Positions 39,700 to 64,000 of a stretch of 64,000 bases of DNA are shown in pieces; positions within the stretch are counted from its first letter, which is position 1, and every line of letters begins with the position of its first letter. Under the pieces are notes generated by a model that saw only the letters and a list, made by a program, of their open reading frames with translations, had not been told where the DNA came from and did not search any database. The stretch is from Leptospira alstonii serovar Sichuan str. 79601 (GTDB lineage: Bacteria > Spirochaetota > Leptospiria > Leptospirales > Leptospiraceae). Made by a program: the position numbers and the translations under genes. The DNA is taken from assembly GCF_000347175.1 (NCBI RefSeq), contig NZ_ANIK01000047.1, positions 1 to 64,000 of the forward strand, in the 5' to 3' direction.

Positions 39700-39724
39700 C
39701 CTTACTTATTCATATAAGGTAAGG
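39700..39724 (+). promoter_or_regulatory. Promoter and dyad operator of the toxin-antitoxin pair
   Basis: A near-perfect dyad, CCTTAC-TTAT ... ATAAG-GTAAGG, lies three bases before the antitoxin ATG. It overlaps the -10 region (TATAAG at 39713) of a promoter whose -35 could be TTGACT at 39692, with a short 15-bp spacer. It is probably where the antitoxin represses its own operon. Confidence 0.6.
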
Positions 39725-39726
39725 AT

Positions 39727-39969
39727 ATGAAATTAAGATCCAAAATCACTTCCAAATATCAAATAACGATTCCGAAGGAAGTTCGGGAATCCTTAAAACT
39801 TTCCATGGAGGACGTCATCGAATGGTCTATCGACGAACAAGGGATTCGTATAGAACCGGCTAATAAACCCTTTCTTAAATATAAAGGTTTTCTTACCGAA
39901 GGCGCGGCGGATATAAAATCGGATATTCAAAAGGCTTGGAAAACTCGCGCGGAAAGATATTCGAAATGA
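39727..39969 (+). CDS. AbrB/MazE-type antitoxin
   Basis: 80 residues. The N-terminal ~50 residues (MKLRSKITSKYQITIPKEVR, then ESLKLSMEDVIEWSIDEQG) are a SpoVT/AbrB swapped-hairpin DNA-binding domain; the C-terminal ~30 residues would bind the toxin. AAGG lies seven bases upstream of the ATG. It overlaps the toxin start by four bases (ATGA), the typical antitoxin-toxin arrangement. Confidence 0.88.
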   Translation: MKLRSKITSKYQITIPKEVRESLKLSMEDVIEWSIDEQGIRIEPANKPFLKYKGFLTEGAADIKSDIQKAWKTRAERYSK

Positions 39970-40376
39970 GATTGATCTTGGACACGAATTGTTATATATC
40001 GTTTTTGAATCGAAGAAATCCGCAACAACACGATAAGATGGTTTCACTCTGGGAAAAGGTTTCTCGTTTGGAATACGAAGTGATGCTTACATCCCACAAT
40101 ATTACGGAAATCGTATTTGTTTTCAAAACCGTATATTCCGTCGAACAAGGTAAAATCAATCGAATCATTAAAGACTTAATGATAAATCCGGGAGTCGGTT
40201 ATGATTCGGCTTATTTTCCCGAATTCATTTTACAATTATGGCCCAAACATATCAAGGATTACGGAGACGCAGTTTTAGCGGCCGCTTGCCGGTTTTTAGA
40301 GGCGCAAATGGTGACCTTTGATCGGGATTTTTCTAAATCGCTGAGAAAACTCGGCTTCTCCGTTCTGAATCTTTAA
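39966..40376 (+). CDS. PIN-domain toxin (VapC-like)
   Basis: 136 residues. The four acidic PIN-domain residues can be placed: MRLILDTNCYISFLNRRN (Asp), HNITEIVFVF (Glu), KDYGDAVLAAACRFLEA (Asp) and VTFDRDFSK (Asp). PIN toxins are Mg-dependent RNases that cut tRNA, rRNA or mRNA. The ATG at 39966 is coupled to the antitoxin stop; an earlier start at 39936 is unlikely because it would extend into the antitoxin gene. The AbrB-PIN pairing places it in the VapBC group. Confidence 0.88.
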   Translation: MRLILDTNCYISFLNRRNPQQHDKMVSLWEKVSRLEYEVMLTSHNITEIVFVFKTVYSVEQGKINRIIKDLMINPGVGYDSAYFPEFILQLWPKHIKDYGDAVLAAACRFLEAQMVTFDRDFSKSLRKLGFSVLNL

Positions 40377-40391
40377 TGTTATGTTTATTCC

Positions 40392-40443
40392 CTATCGAAC
40401 CGAATTTTACTTTTCGAAACGTTCGATTGCGGGAATCTGAGTT
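40392..40443 (+). repeat. 52-bp direct repeat, right copy
   Basis: Identical to 39626-39677. It ends three bases before the VOC gene's ATG, so it supplies that gene's 5' untranslated region and perhaps promoter elements. Confidence 0.95.
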
Positions 40444-40445
40444 CC

Positions 40446-40856
40446 ATGCAACCACGAATCAATATGATTACTCTCGGCGTTAAGAACTTGGAAGAGACGG
40501 TTCGTTTTTACGAGGAAGGTCTCGGATTTCCTAAAATGAAATTCGAGGGAAACATCGCCTTTTTTACGTTAAACGGAACTTGGTTCGCTTTGTATCCTTG
40601 GGAGGAACTTGCGGCGGATGTGGGCGTTTCCGATAAAGGAAACGGTTTCAGAGGATTTACTTTCTCTTACAACGGACAATCCAAAGAGGAGGTGGATCAA
40701 GTGATCGCCAAGGCGGAACTTGCGGGAGCGAAAATCGTTAAACGACCTCGGGACGTTTTTTGGGGAGGTTACTCCGGTTACTTTGAAGATCCGGAAGGAT
40801 ATTATTGGGAAGTCGCTTGGAATCCGGCTTTTTACCCGGGCCCCAAAGACTCTTGA
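40446..40856 (+). CDS. VOC-family (glyoxalase-like) protein
   Basis: 136 residues with the paired beta-alpha-beta-beta-beta modules of the vicinal-oxygen-chelate fold: MITLGVKNLEETVRFYEEGL, GFPKMKFEGNIAFFTLNGTW, then GFTFSYNGQSKEEVDQVIAK and GYSGYFEDPEGYYWEVAWNP. The last Glu fits a metal ligand. The substrate is unknown (lactoylglutathione lyase, antibiotic-binding or dioxygenase types share this fold). The gene starts immediately after the right 52-bp repeat and its 3' end overlaps the convergent lipoprotein gene by 25 bases. Confidence 0.85.
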   Translation: MQPRINMITLGVKNLEETVRFYEEGLGFPKMKFEGNIAFFTLNGTWFALYPWEELAADVGVSDKGNGFRGFTFSYNGQSKEEVDQVIAKAELAGAKIVKRPRDVFWGGYSGYFEDPEGYYWEVAWNPAFYPGPKDS

Positions 40857-41173
40857 TCGACATCGACGTTTTCTTTTTTGCAGAACACTTGGACCGTTCT
40901 TCGAGTATAAATTCCGCCGATCGTCCAGTGGATGACGTTGTCCCAAAAGTTCCTTCGGATTAAAATCTCGGGTTCCCCTTCGGCGCATTGGATTTTCGGA
41001 GTTTCAAATGCGTCGATTAAACCGAACAAATAACCGCCCTGTTTGAACGTTTGATTGGGCTCCGATTCCGCCGAAATTGAACTCGACGTATTATGAATTT
41101 GTAATGTGGTATTGTAACAAACCGTCGTGGTCGAGGTTATAAAAACTAGAAAAACTATTTTAAAAAATTTCAC
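40832..41173 (-). CDS. Bor-like small lipoprotein A
   Basis: 113 residues. MKFFKIVFLVFITSTTTVC is a lipoprotein signal ending at Cys19. The mature part (QTFKQGGYLFGLIDAFETPK, IQC, then IHWTIGGIYTRRTVQVFC) matches the layout of lambda Bor-family surface proteins: a hydrophobic F..G segment, one central Cys and a GIYTPR-V-C end. It is the last gene of the lig-lipoprotein cluster and resembles the gene before it. Its role is unknown; serum resistance is reported for Bor/Iss relatives elsewhere. Confidence 0.7.
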   Translation of the reverse strand: MKFFKIVFLVFITSTTTVCYNTTLQIHNTSSSISAESEPNQTFKQGGYLFGLIDAFETPKIQCAEGEPEILIRRNFWDNVIHWTIGGIYTRRTVQVFCKKENVDVDQESLGPG

Positions 41174-41178
41174 GGTTA

Positions 41179-41537
<359 letters not shown>

Positions 41538-41563
<26 letters not shown>

Positions 41564-42017
41564 TTACATAACCCTTTCCGAATATTCCTACAAAAAGATT
41601 GAAATTGGATTCGTTCGTATTCGTGTTTTTATATACGACCGGTTGGTAGCGGCCCTTTTCCAAGGATTGAATTTCGATCTTGCAGGAATATGTGTTTCCT
41701 AAGCGCGTATTCGTACATTCCCTCTTCGAGTCGAAAAGTATCCCTTTTTTTATTAGGCGGACCCTCAGATCTGGATCGGTGGAATCGACTTGAACGATTC
41801 CCAACACATTTTCGGACTGTTTAAGAGTAAATTCATAATTTTGAATGCTCTTTTGCGGATCGATTCTCCCATAAACGACGGACTGAAGGCGAACTCTTCC
41901 GTTTTTTTCGTTTTGAATAAAAACGAGTCTTTCGGAATTTCCGTTTTTCCGACAGGAAACAAATACGGCGAACATACAAGTCGTTATCCCGAAGAGGGTT
42001 ATTAATAAATTTTGCAT
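41538..42017 (-). CDS. Putative lipoprotein
   Basis: 159 residues. MQNLLITLFGITTCMFAVFV followed by SC gives a lipoprotein signal; the mature protein (ERLVFIQNEKNGRVRLQSVV, YGRIDPQKSIQNYEFTL) has alternating strands and two Cys in the second half (KRECTNTRLGNTYSCKIEIQ), suggesting a small beta-rich, disulphide-linked domain. Family not recognised. It starts one base after the ligB stop, so it belongs to the same transcript. Confidence 0.7.
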
Positions 42018-42018
42018 A

Positions 42019-47885
<5,867 letters not shown>

Positions 47886-48209
47886 GAACTCGCCTTACTG
47901 TATTTATTCTTTTTGAAGTTTCCATTTTCGTATATCCAACATTCTGCTTCTTTTGAAGTTAAATTGAGGTTGATAAGAGAGACGACTTTGTAAAGAAAAA
48001 TTTTAAAACAAAATATATTTTCTTTAATATAATAAATATTGAATACTTAAGTAACGTTATTTTAGTGCAGGGGCTTCGGGAGAATAAGACGCTAAACGTC
48101 GTTGTCTGCCGAGCGATCCACGGAAATTGATACATCTTAACTCTTGTGTCACTCTAAACTCAGAGGAACACTTTCTAAGTGACGCTGTTTCTTAGTTTCG
48201 TTAAGATCC

Positions 48210-48243
48210 AATCGCTTTCGCATTTGTTACACAGAATTCACGT
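48210..48243 (-). repeat. ATGCGAAAGCGATT element, copy 5
   Basis: On the minus strand: ACGTGAATTCTGTGTAACAA then ATGCGAAAGCGATT. Same orientation as copies 3 and 4. Confidence 0.65.
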
Positions 48244-48435
48244 AAAAGAAGATCCGTAGTTTGACTTTCCCTATAACCGATTGAATTTTAAAATTATAGC
48301 GGTCGATACAAGAAACTTGATGGGATTTTAATGAGAAGTAGGGAGCGGCGACGTCATGATGTTCGGAGCGTACGGATTTGTAGGTCGTTATGTATCGAGT
48401 CGAACAATTGAAAGATATGTGAACTTCTTAAGAAT

Positions 48436-48536
48436 AGAATTGTTGAAAAATTCAATAGTCTCGATTAACAAAACTGCGTCAATCGTCCATTTCAATGAAA
48501 CAGAAACAAATGGAGAATTAATTTTTCAACAACTCT
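48436..48536 (-). mobile_element. MITE-like element, copy 2
   Basis: 101 bp with terminal inverted repeats AGAATTGTTGAAAAATT / AATTTTTCAACAACTCT (one mismatch over 17 bp). Its reverse complement aligns along its whole length with 3074-3179. It has no coding capacity, so any movement would need a transposase from elsewhere. Confidence 0.75.
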
Positions 48537-48597
48537 GGTAAAGAACCGTCGGCGGATACAATGGCAGATAACGTGTACTTCTAAAGTAACGCGCTAC

Positions 48598-48981
48598 TCA
48601 AAAGTTTTTTACAGCCCAAACGCCGACGAACGCAAATCCGATTCCGCCGAGGATACTCAAACCGACATATCCTGAAAATAAAATGAAATGACCGGATCTT
48701 AACATTTGAAACGTTTCGTATGAAAAGGTCGAAAAGGTTGTGAATCCTCCGCAAAGTCCGGAGGCGAGCAAAAACTTCCATTGCGGGTCTAAAATCGGAA
48801 ACCGATCGAAAAGCGCATATACGATTCCGATTATAAAGGAGCCGAGTAAATTTGCGGTTAAAGTTCCCCAGGGCAGAGTGAGCCCGAGGAAGTTTCCGAA
48901 CCAATATTGCAACAAGTAGCGGAATATACTTCCGATCGCGCCGCCCAGGCCGATCAAGAGAAGTGTTCTTTCAAAATTCAT
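48598..48981 (-). CDS. crcB: Fluoride channel CrcB/Fluc
   Basis: 127 residues with four membrane helices. IGLGGAIGSIFRYLLQYW, GTLTANLLGSFIIGIVYALF and the hallmark GLCGGFTTFSTFSYETFQML identify the Fluc/CrcB family, which exports fluoride as an antiparallel dimer. No fluoride riboswitch is seen upstream; the preceding gene is only 20 bp away on the same strand, so both may be one operon. Confidence 0.93.
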   Translation of the reverse strand: MNFERTLLLIGLGGAIGSIFRYLLQYWFGNFLGLTLPWGTLTANLLGSFIIGIVYALFDRFPILDPQWKFLLASGLCGGFTTFSTFSYETFQMLRSGHFILFSGYVGLSILGGIGFAFVGVWAVKNF

Positions 48982-49001
48982 AATATAATGTCTTTTTAAT
49001 C

Positions 49002-49472
49002 CTATTTTGGCGTTCTTTCGGAATTTTCAAAGGCATCCTTCGAATGGTCCGGTTTGACGGAGTCGGGAGTTTTTGAGGAATTTCTTTCCTTAAAGTAACG
49101 ATAGATCTGATAGACTCCGACGCCTAACGTAACGATGGAATCGTCCACGGGTCCGGGCAGAAGGTTGGGTGCGATCCAATAAAGGAGAATGACGAGAACG
49201 GGCCAAAAGATTCTCAGAGTTTCGACCGGCTTTGAATCCTTGATTCCGAACGCCATACCGACGAGCAACGCGATAATGACGCTGATCGCTATTCCTGCAA
49301 AAAGAAGAACGTGTTTTCCCACGAGCAAGCCCCAATCCGCGACTGAATGTGCGTTTCCGTAGTCGTCTTTTAAAAGTAAAACTGTCACACCGACGGAAGC
49401 AAAAAACGTAAAAAAGGGAATCAGCATTCCCCATAAACAACCGTATTTGATTTTGCCGGAAATGATGGACAT
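49002..49472 (-). CDS. Membrane protein of unknown function
   Basis: 156 residues. Three or four hydrophobic helices ([57 protein letters not shown]) followed by a polar, Lys-rich tail. [20 protein letters not shown] resembles the core of small DUF1232-type membrane proteins, but the match is loose. The start at 49472 has AGGAG eight bases upstream, better placed than for the TTG at 49478. Probably co-transcribed with crcB. Confidence 0.7.
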   Translation of the reverse strand: MSIISGKIKYGCLWGMLIPFFTFFASVGVTVLLLKDDYGNAHSVADWGLLVGKHVLLFAGIAISVIIALLVGMAFGIKDSKPVETLRIFWPVLVILLYWIAPNLLPGPVDDSIVTLGVGVYQIYRYFKERNSSKTPDSVKPDHSKDAFENSERTPK

Positions 49473-49630
49473 ATTCAACTCTCCTAATGTTTAAATATTC
49501 GTATGGTCTTCATAAACTCTCAAAAAATAAGAAAATAAATTCATACGAAAAACGACAAGTCTCGGGACGACTTCCGATATGGCGCAGGCTTCAAGAAAAT
49601 ATCGAACTCGTCAAAGATAATAAAAAACGG

Positions 49631-50076
49631 TCACCGGATGAAATTATCCATTTGTCTCCAATGGGTTTCGTTTAGAAATCCGAAAATCTGATGGTTTGCA
49701 TAAGGGATGGGAATGAATTTTGCGTTGGGAAAACTTTTGCTGAGTTTTTCACCCATGAAATAAGGAACGGATGTATCTTTTTTTCCATGAACGATATAAG
49801 AACGGAAACGCCCATTTCGAAAAGTTTCGCTCCTATATGAGACATTCCTTATATCGTTCCGTGTTGCCCGTGAAAAACGACCGCAAGTTTAGGTCCGTTT
49901 TGACTGAAGTAAGAATAAACGATTCTGCCCTCGTTCGGAATTTCCAGAAGACGACCCTTATAAGACGGAAGAGTATCTTTTCCTCTGGGCATGAAGATCA
50001 GCTTTCGAGAGACAAAACAACCGAAAGACTCCAGTAAAATGCAGACAATGCATAAGCACTTTAGGAATTTATACAT
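49631..50076 (-). pseudogene. Alpha/beta hydrolase remnant (lipoprotein)
   Basis: The first frame (50076-49849) encodes a lipoprotein-like start (MYKFLKCLCIVCILLESFGC), then KLAVVFHGQHGTI, the HG oxyanion motif, and stops. Further along, other frames give GMSHIGAKLFEMGVSVL and then YIVHGKKDTSVPYFMGEKLS and FIPIPYANHQ, the acid and His regions of the same fold, ending at TGA 49633. The nucleophile elbow and about 100 residues are missing. The gene is therefore dead: it has frameshifts and an internal deletion. Confidence 0.85.
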
Positions 50077-50102
50077 TAAGAAATCTTTATTGGATAATGA
50101 TC

Positions 50103-51206
<1,104 letters not shown>

Positions 51207-51260
51207 AATATTTGCTTTCGATTGATTTGATGAATTTCCAAACGTTAGACTCGCTTGGAT

Positions 51261-52107
<847 letters not shown>

Positions 52108-52110
52108 GGT

Positions 52111-53379
52111 TTAAAGGGCTCTGTGTCCGATGTCTTTTCTATAAAACGTTTTGGGAGCCTGGATTTTTTCCAGGAAGGAATAAGCTTGGTTGACCGAACT
52201 CTTTAGGTCGGCGCCTTGAGCTACTACACCGAGAATTCTTCCCCCGGATGAAAAAACTTTTCCATCTTTTTTTAGAGTTCCCGCATGAAAAAGATAAGTG
52301 TTTTGACCAGACGTTTCCGGAAGGTTCAAAGGAATATTTTTTTCATAAGAATCGGGATATCCTTGCGCAGCAAGGACGACAACGGTCGCCGCGCCTTTTT
52401 TAACGGATGTTTGTACGTCAGAAATCTTACTCGTGGAAGCCGTATAAAGAAGTTCTAATAGATCCCCGTCCAACATCGCAAGCACACATTGTGTTTCCGG
52501 ATCGCCGAATCTACAATTGAACTCTACGACTCTCGGTTCTCCATCCGAAGAAATCATAAGACCGGCATAGAGTAGTCCTCGATACGGATGTCCTTTTTTA
52601 CGAAATACTTCAAACATCCGATCAAAGACTCTTTCTTTCACTTTTTCTAATATAGAATTTGTCACCACAGGAGCCGGGCAATACGCACCCATTCCTCCGG
52701 TATTCGGCCCGTTGTCTCCGTCATACGCTCTTTTATGATCCTGCGCCGCGGGAAGAAGGAAATAAGATTCTCCGTCGGAAACGGCGAAGATGGAAGCTTC
52801 TTGTCCGTCCATAAATTCTTCGATGACCACTCGGTTGCCGCTTTCTCCGAATTTTTTATCTTCGAAGATTTCTTTTAAGGCTTGGATCGCCATTTCTTTC
52901 GTGGTCGCGACCGTCACACCTTTTCCGGCGGCGAGTCCGTCGGCTTTGATTACGATCGGGATTGATTGTGACTCTAAATACTTTAAAGAAGATGAATATT
53001 CGGTAAACGTTGCATATTTTGCGGTGGGGACGTTCGCTTCCACCATCAAGGACTTTGCAAAATCCTTGGAGCCTTCCACTTGGGCGCAATAGGAATCGGG
53101 TCCAAACGTGGGAATTTTGAGTTCCGCCGCCCAATCCGCAAACCCCGCGACGAGAGGATCTTCCGGACCGACAACGATAAAGTCGAAAGGATTTTGTTTT
53201 AAAAAGGATTGAACCGATTCTTTGGACAAAACATTCAATACATCGGCCGGAAGGATTTCGTGATCGGGAAAACCGCCGTTTCCGGGGAATACTTTCAATT
53301 CGTTTAACAACGGAGATTTACGAAGATGAAACGCGATCGCGCTTTCTCTTCCACCCGAGCCGATGAGAAGAACTTTCAA
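52111..53379 (-). CDS. purD: Phosphoribosylamine-glycine ligase
   Basis: About 422 residues. [20 protein letters not shown] is the GARS N-terminal domain; [39 protein letters not shown] (ATP-grasp), [20 protein letters not shown] and [17 protein letters not shown] are diagnostic. It catalyses the second step of purine synthesis (phosphoribosylamine + glycine + ATP). The start is a TTG at 53379, matching the usual MKVL N-terminus; a TTG four codons upstream would overlap valS. Confidence 0.93.
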   Translation of the reverse strand: MKVLLIGSGGRESAIAFHLRKSPLLNELKVFPGNGGFPDHEILPADVLNVLSKESVQSFLKQNPFDFIVVGPEDPLVAGFADWAAELKIPTFGPDSYCAQVEGSKDFAKSLMVEANVPTAKYATFTEYSSSLKYLESQSIPIVIKADGLAAGKGVTVATTKEMAIQALKEIFEDKKFGESGNRVVIEEFMDGQEASIFAVSDGESYFLLPAAQDHKRAYDGDNGPNTGGMGAYCPAPVVTNSILEKVKERVFDRMFEVFRKKGHPYRGLLYAGLMISSDGEPRVVEFNCRFGDPETQCVLAMLDGDLLELLYTASTSKISDVQTSVKKGAATVVVLAAQGYPDSYEKNIPLNLPETSGQNTYLFHAGTLKKDGKVFSSGGRILGVVAQGADLKSSVNQAYSFLEKIQAPKTFYRKDIGHRAL

Positions 53380-53380
53380 C

Positions 53381-56029
<2,649 letters not shown>

Positions 56030-56199
56030 GGCCGTAAAAAAACAGGTTTTCCTGCTTTTTCCCGGGGTCAATTGGTTTCTTTTAGGATACGATTCTTGTT
56101 AGAATTTCCTCAACTTCAGTCCGTTCGAAAATCGAATCGGACTCCAAACGTCTTGGGCGACCACTCTTTGAATGGAATTAAAATCTCGTTTGCATCTTT

Positions 56200-56589
56200 T
56201 TAGGAGGATCTTGAATTTTTTTTGGAGGATTTCTTTTCGCCATCCGACTTCGTTTTAGATTTCAAAATCGATCGAATGGAATTTTCAACTTCCTTACAGG
56301 GAAAAGGCTCCTTATCGGCAAAGTTCATACGAGCCTTGTCGTCTACGAGGGATGGAAATTTATTTCTGATTATTTTTAGAGATCCGGATTGGCAGAGATA
56401 AATCGAGAGACTGTTTTTTTGAAAACCGATTGCCACCCAGTTTCCGTTTAAATGATATGTGGGCCTTTTTGATTGCATCGATTCCAGAATTTCGGGAAAG
56501 GATTCCACGATCCAGGAACGAAGAGCGAGCATTCTTTGCCTTCTAATTTCCGGTTGAGAATAGAAAAAGCGGTGAATTTCCGAAGACAT
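56200..56589 (-). CDS. DUF1801/YdhG-like protein
   Basis: 129 residues starting MSSEIHRFFYSQPEIRRQRM. SWIVESFPEILESMQSKRPT, YHLNGNWVAIGFQKNSLSIY and the C-terminal KEVENSIRSILKSKTKSDGE fit the DUF1801 (YdhG-like, frataxin-fold) family. Such proteins have been proposed to take part in iron handling, but this is not shown. The tail is Lys/Ser-rich. ATG 56589 is chosen over one 39 bases upstream because the family begins here. Confidence 0.75.
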   Translation of the reverse strand: MSSEIHRFFYSQPEIRRQRMLALRSWIVESFPEILESMQSKRPTYHLNGNWVAIGFQKNSLSIYLCQSGSLKIIRNKFPSLVDDKARMNFADKEPFPCKEVENSIRSILKSKTKSDGEKKSSKKNSRSS

Positions 56590-56664
56590 AATGAACGTGG
56601 GAACCGGGATAAAGGAAAAGAGATACATATGCGATTCGGTTAAAAATAAAATTTCGAAAGAATT

Positions 56665-57453
56665 CTATTTCGCCTTTCCTCCGTTTGAAGACTCAAGAGA
56701 ATTCTGTTTCATGCAGCTTTTGCTTGGATTTTGTTTTTCAAATTCTAAGGAGAACTTTCGAAAATTTTCGACGGAAGACTGTATTTCTTCCTTCGAAAAC
56801 GAAAATTCGAACGGATCTTTGATTTCGAGTATGGATGAAAAAAGAGAATAAGAATTCTTTTTGTTCTCATAAATCAAATTCGGATCCATATCGTCGTTCA
56901 TACCGAGAGTATAAAGCGCAAATCTTTCGTTTTGAACGTTGCACATCGCCACGATCGATTCCGCTAAAAATTCGGAGGGCAACATGGTCAAAAATGATCC
57001 GTCGTTTTTTCCTTCCGTGATGAGTTCTCTCAAAAAGGTTATATCCCTTTTGGAAATTTCTCTTTCGAGTTTCGCTTTGAGAGAGCAGTTTTCCGGGAGA
57101 TAGATTGCCTTCAAAAAGAAGAACATCGTCTCGGGATTTTTTTTGACCCTGTCGAAATGAAGCTCATGAACTATTTTAAGTTTATCTAATGTATTTTTCG
57201 GATTTCTTACTTCCACTGCCGTGAACATTTCGCGGGTCATTTCGTCCGACATGGACTTGATTAACTCCATTAGAAGTTCTTCTTTGGAATTGAAGTGGTG
57301 ATAAAAAGTTCCTTTAGCGATTCCGAGTTTGCCTATGATATCGTGGATGGAAGTCGTGTCGTAACCCTTGGTAAAGAAAAAGCGGCTTGCGCAGTTTAGG
57401 ATGTCTTCTCTTCGTTCCCTTCCTTTTTGTTTGTTGAGATTTTGTTTTTCCAT
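56665..57453 (-). CDS. TetR-family regulator
   Basis: About 262 residues. RREDILNCASRFFFTKGYDT, TSIHDIIGKLGIAKGTFYHH, FNSKEELLMELI form the N-terminal helix-turn-helix. The C-terminal domain is long and ends in a charged tail (KQNPSKSCMKQNSLESS). ATG 57453 is taken; it lies five bases after a perfect operator-like palindrome, suggesting autorepression. No efflux or enzyme gene is adjacent on the same strand, so the target is unknown. Confidence 0.85.
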   Translation of the reverse strand: MEKQNLNKQKGRERREDILNCASRFFFTKGYDTTSIHDIIGKLGIAKGTFYHHFNSKEELLMELIKSMSDEMTREMFTAVEVRNPKNTLDKLKIVHELHFDRVKKNPETMFFFLKAIYLPENCSLKAKLEREISKRDITFLRELITEGKNDGSFLTMLPSEFLAESIVAMCNVQNERFALYTLGMNDDMDPNLIYENKKNSYSLFSSILEIKDPFEFSFSKEEIQSSVENFRKFSLEFEKQNPSKSCMKQNSLESSNGGKAK

Positions 57454-57458
57454 TGCCA

Positions 57459-57479
57459 AAACCGACCATTGGTCGGTTT
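57459..57479 (-). promoter_or_regulatory. Perfect 21-bp operator-like palindrome ahead of tetR
   Basis: AAACCGACCA and TGGTCGGTTT are perfect 10-bp arms around one central T, five bases upstream of the tetR ATG. The form and place are those of a TetR autoregulatory site that blocks the promoter or ribosome site. Confidence 0.7.
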
Positions 57480-57598
57480 ATTTTTCATGTTTTTGATTGA
57501 ATCGGTCAATCAGAATTTTTTTCCGGGGGATTGAAGAAATTTCAAGATTTTTTGGTGTTCATAAAGAAAATTTGATCTGCAATTTCCAGTTTAAAAAT

Positions 57599-57609
57599 GT
57601 GGGAACTCC
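57599..57609 (+). repeat. GTGGGAACTCC motif
   Basis: Exact copy in the gap between tetR and the SpsF-like gene, directly before a CTGACATCTGACC repeat block. Confidence 0.7.
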
Positions 57610-57616
57610 CATTCTA

Positions 57617-57779
57617 ATGGATAGATTTCAGGGATCAGATTTCAGTAAATTTACAGAAGAGGAAAATTAACCTTTGGTAAAGTCCTAAAATCCTGACATC
57701 TGATTCCTAATCACTGACATCTAAAACCCTGACATCTGCCCCCTATCCACTGAGCCCTAATACGAATTCCCGCGTTTTA
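57617..57779. repeat. CTGACATCTGACC repeat block, copy 5 (inverted pair)
   Basis: The left part (57617-57646) reads in minus orientation (ATGGATAGATTTCAGGGATC), the right part (57691-57779) in plus orientation with three partial units (CCTGACATCTGATTCCTAAT, ACCCTGACATCTGCCCCCTA). It ends TACGAATTCCCGCGTTTTAG. The whole gap 57454-57780 shows only this block, the GTGGGAACTCC motif and the operator. Confidence 0.75.
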
Positions 57780-57780
57780 G

Positions 57781-60868
<3,088 letters not shown>

Positions 60869-60917
60869 GGTTTGAAGTTCATATCGGTCGAAAACTCGGA
60901 TCGTGTAATACTTAAAA

Positions 60918-61952
<1,035 letters not shown>

Positions 61953-62092
61953 TAGCGGCTCCAAGGGCGGTAATACCTTTGATCTGTAAGATCCTAAGCA
62001 AGATCCCTCGGTTCAACCGTTTTTCCGAGTCACTAAAACCCGTTTTCTTTGGGTCTCGTCTCGGATTGTGAAAGTTTTAGAACGGATTTTTT

Positions 62093-64000
<1,908 letters not shown>

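Larger units (their letters stand above)
47886..48597. other. Repeat-bearing region upstream of ligB
   Basis: 712 bp with no gene. It must hold the ligB promoter (near 47900-48010, very A/T-rich). It also holds an ATGCGAAAGCGATT element (48210-48243) and the second MITE-like copy (48436-48536). A short open frame at 48356 spans the MITE and is not considered real. Confidence 0.65.

Noticed and set aside
48356..48541. 61-codon open frame upstream of crcB
   Set aside because: It runs through the MITE-like element and has no ribosome-binding site.
48982..49001. Fluoride riboswitch upstream of crcB
   Set aside because: Only 20 bases separate crcB from the preceding gene, too short for the riboswitch fold, and no matching motif is seen before that gene.
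49487..49675. 62-codon plus-strand frame between the membrane-protein gene and the hydrolase remnant
   Set aside because: It overlaps the 3' end of the hydrolase remnant, is composed of basic residues only and lacks a plausible start signal.

Overview
The window looks like chromosomal DNA of a pathogenic Leptospira (spirochaete). The evidence is a LigB-type lipoprotein with twelve bacterial Ig-like repeats and a long non-repeat tail, a protein that looks like the Leptospira-restricted DUF1564 family, a radical-SAM protein of the spirochaete 'spiro-SPASM' type, frequent TTG starts, and scattered tRNA genes with no rRNA operon. Base composition looks richer in G+C than I would expect for L. interrogans, so a different pathogenic species is my guess; this is an inference.

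Layout. 1-3.0 kb: 5' part of a TonB-dependent receptor (minus strand) behind a Fur-like box, an AraC regulator, an Mpo1-like membrane protein and a DUF1569 lipoprotein. 3.0-8.4 kb: MITE-like element, tRNA-Val, MFS pseudogene, HEAT-repeat protein, PhaR-type regulator, a receiver-like orphan and a PAS/GGDEF/EAL protein. 8.9-16 kb: hemerythrin-like protein, ferredoxin-metallo-beta-lactamase fusion, a frameshifted porin, and an RND pump overlapping its TetR repressor gene. 16-23 kb: repeat-rich gap, SppA, a membrane protein and SurE, then an AT-rich stretch with a TPR protein, tRNA-Pro/Arg/His, an orphan, a TIGR01777 epimerase and DUF1564. 23.6-36 kb: uracil-DNA glycosylase, galactokinase, glucose-6-phosphate isomerase, an ATPase-fold/zinc-ribbon protein, then a minus-strand operon of two sensor kinases with an AmgK/MurU-like sugar-recycling pair, and an alpha/beta hydrolase. 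36-41 kb: a DegT aminotransferase inside nested inverted repeats, adenosine deaminase, a toxin-antitoxin pair between 52-bp direct repeats, and a VOC protein. 41-48 kb: three small lipoproteins behind ligB, which carries a single frameshift. 48.5-64 kb: fluoride channel, membrane protein, hydrolase pseudogene, prfB, an orphan, purD, valS, DUF1801, TetR, a SpsF-PseG-like fusion behind the spiro-SPASM protein, a SurA-like foldase and the 3' part of a chemotaxis receptor.

Several unrelated repeat families fill the intergenic space: about twenty copies of GYGGGAACTCC, five copies of an ATGCGAAAGCGATT element, five copies of a CTGACATCTGACCCCTATCC element, three copies of a GC-rich dyad element and two MITE-like copies. 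Two genes carry single apparent frameshifts (porin, ligB), and two others are clear remnants (MFS, hydrolase). The best candidates for something undescribed are the repeat-bounded gene cassettes (DegT gene; toxin-antitoxin pair), the overlapping spiro-SPASM / SpsF-PseG pair, and the sensor-kinase/cell-wall-recycling operon.
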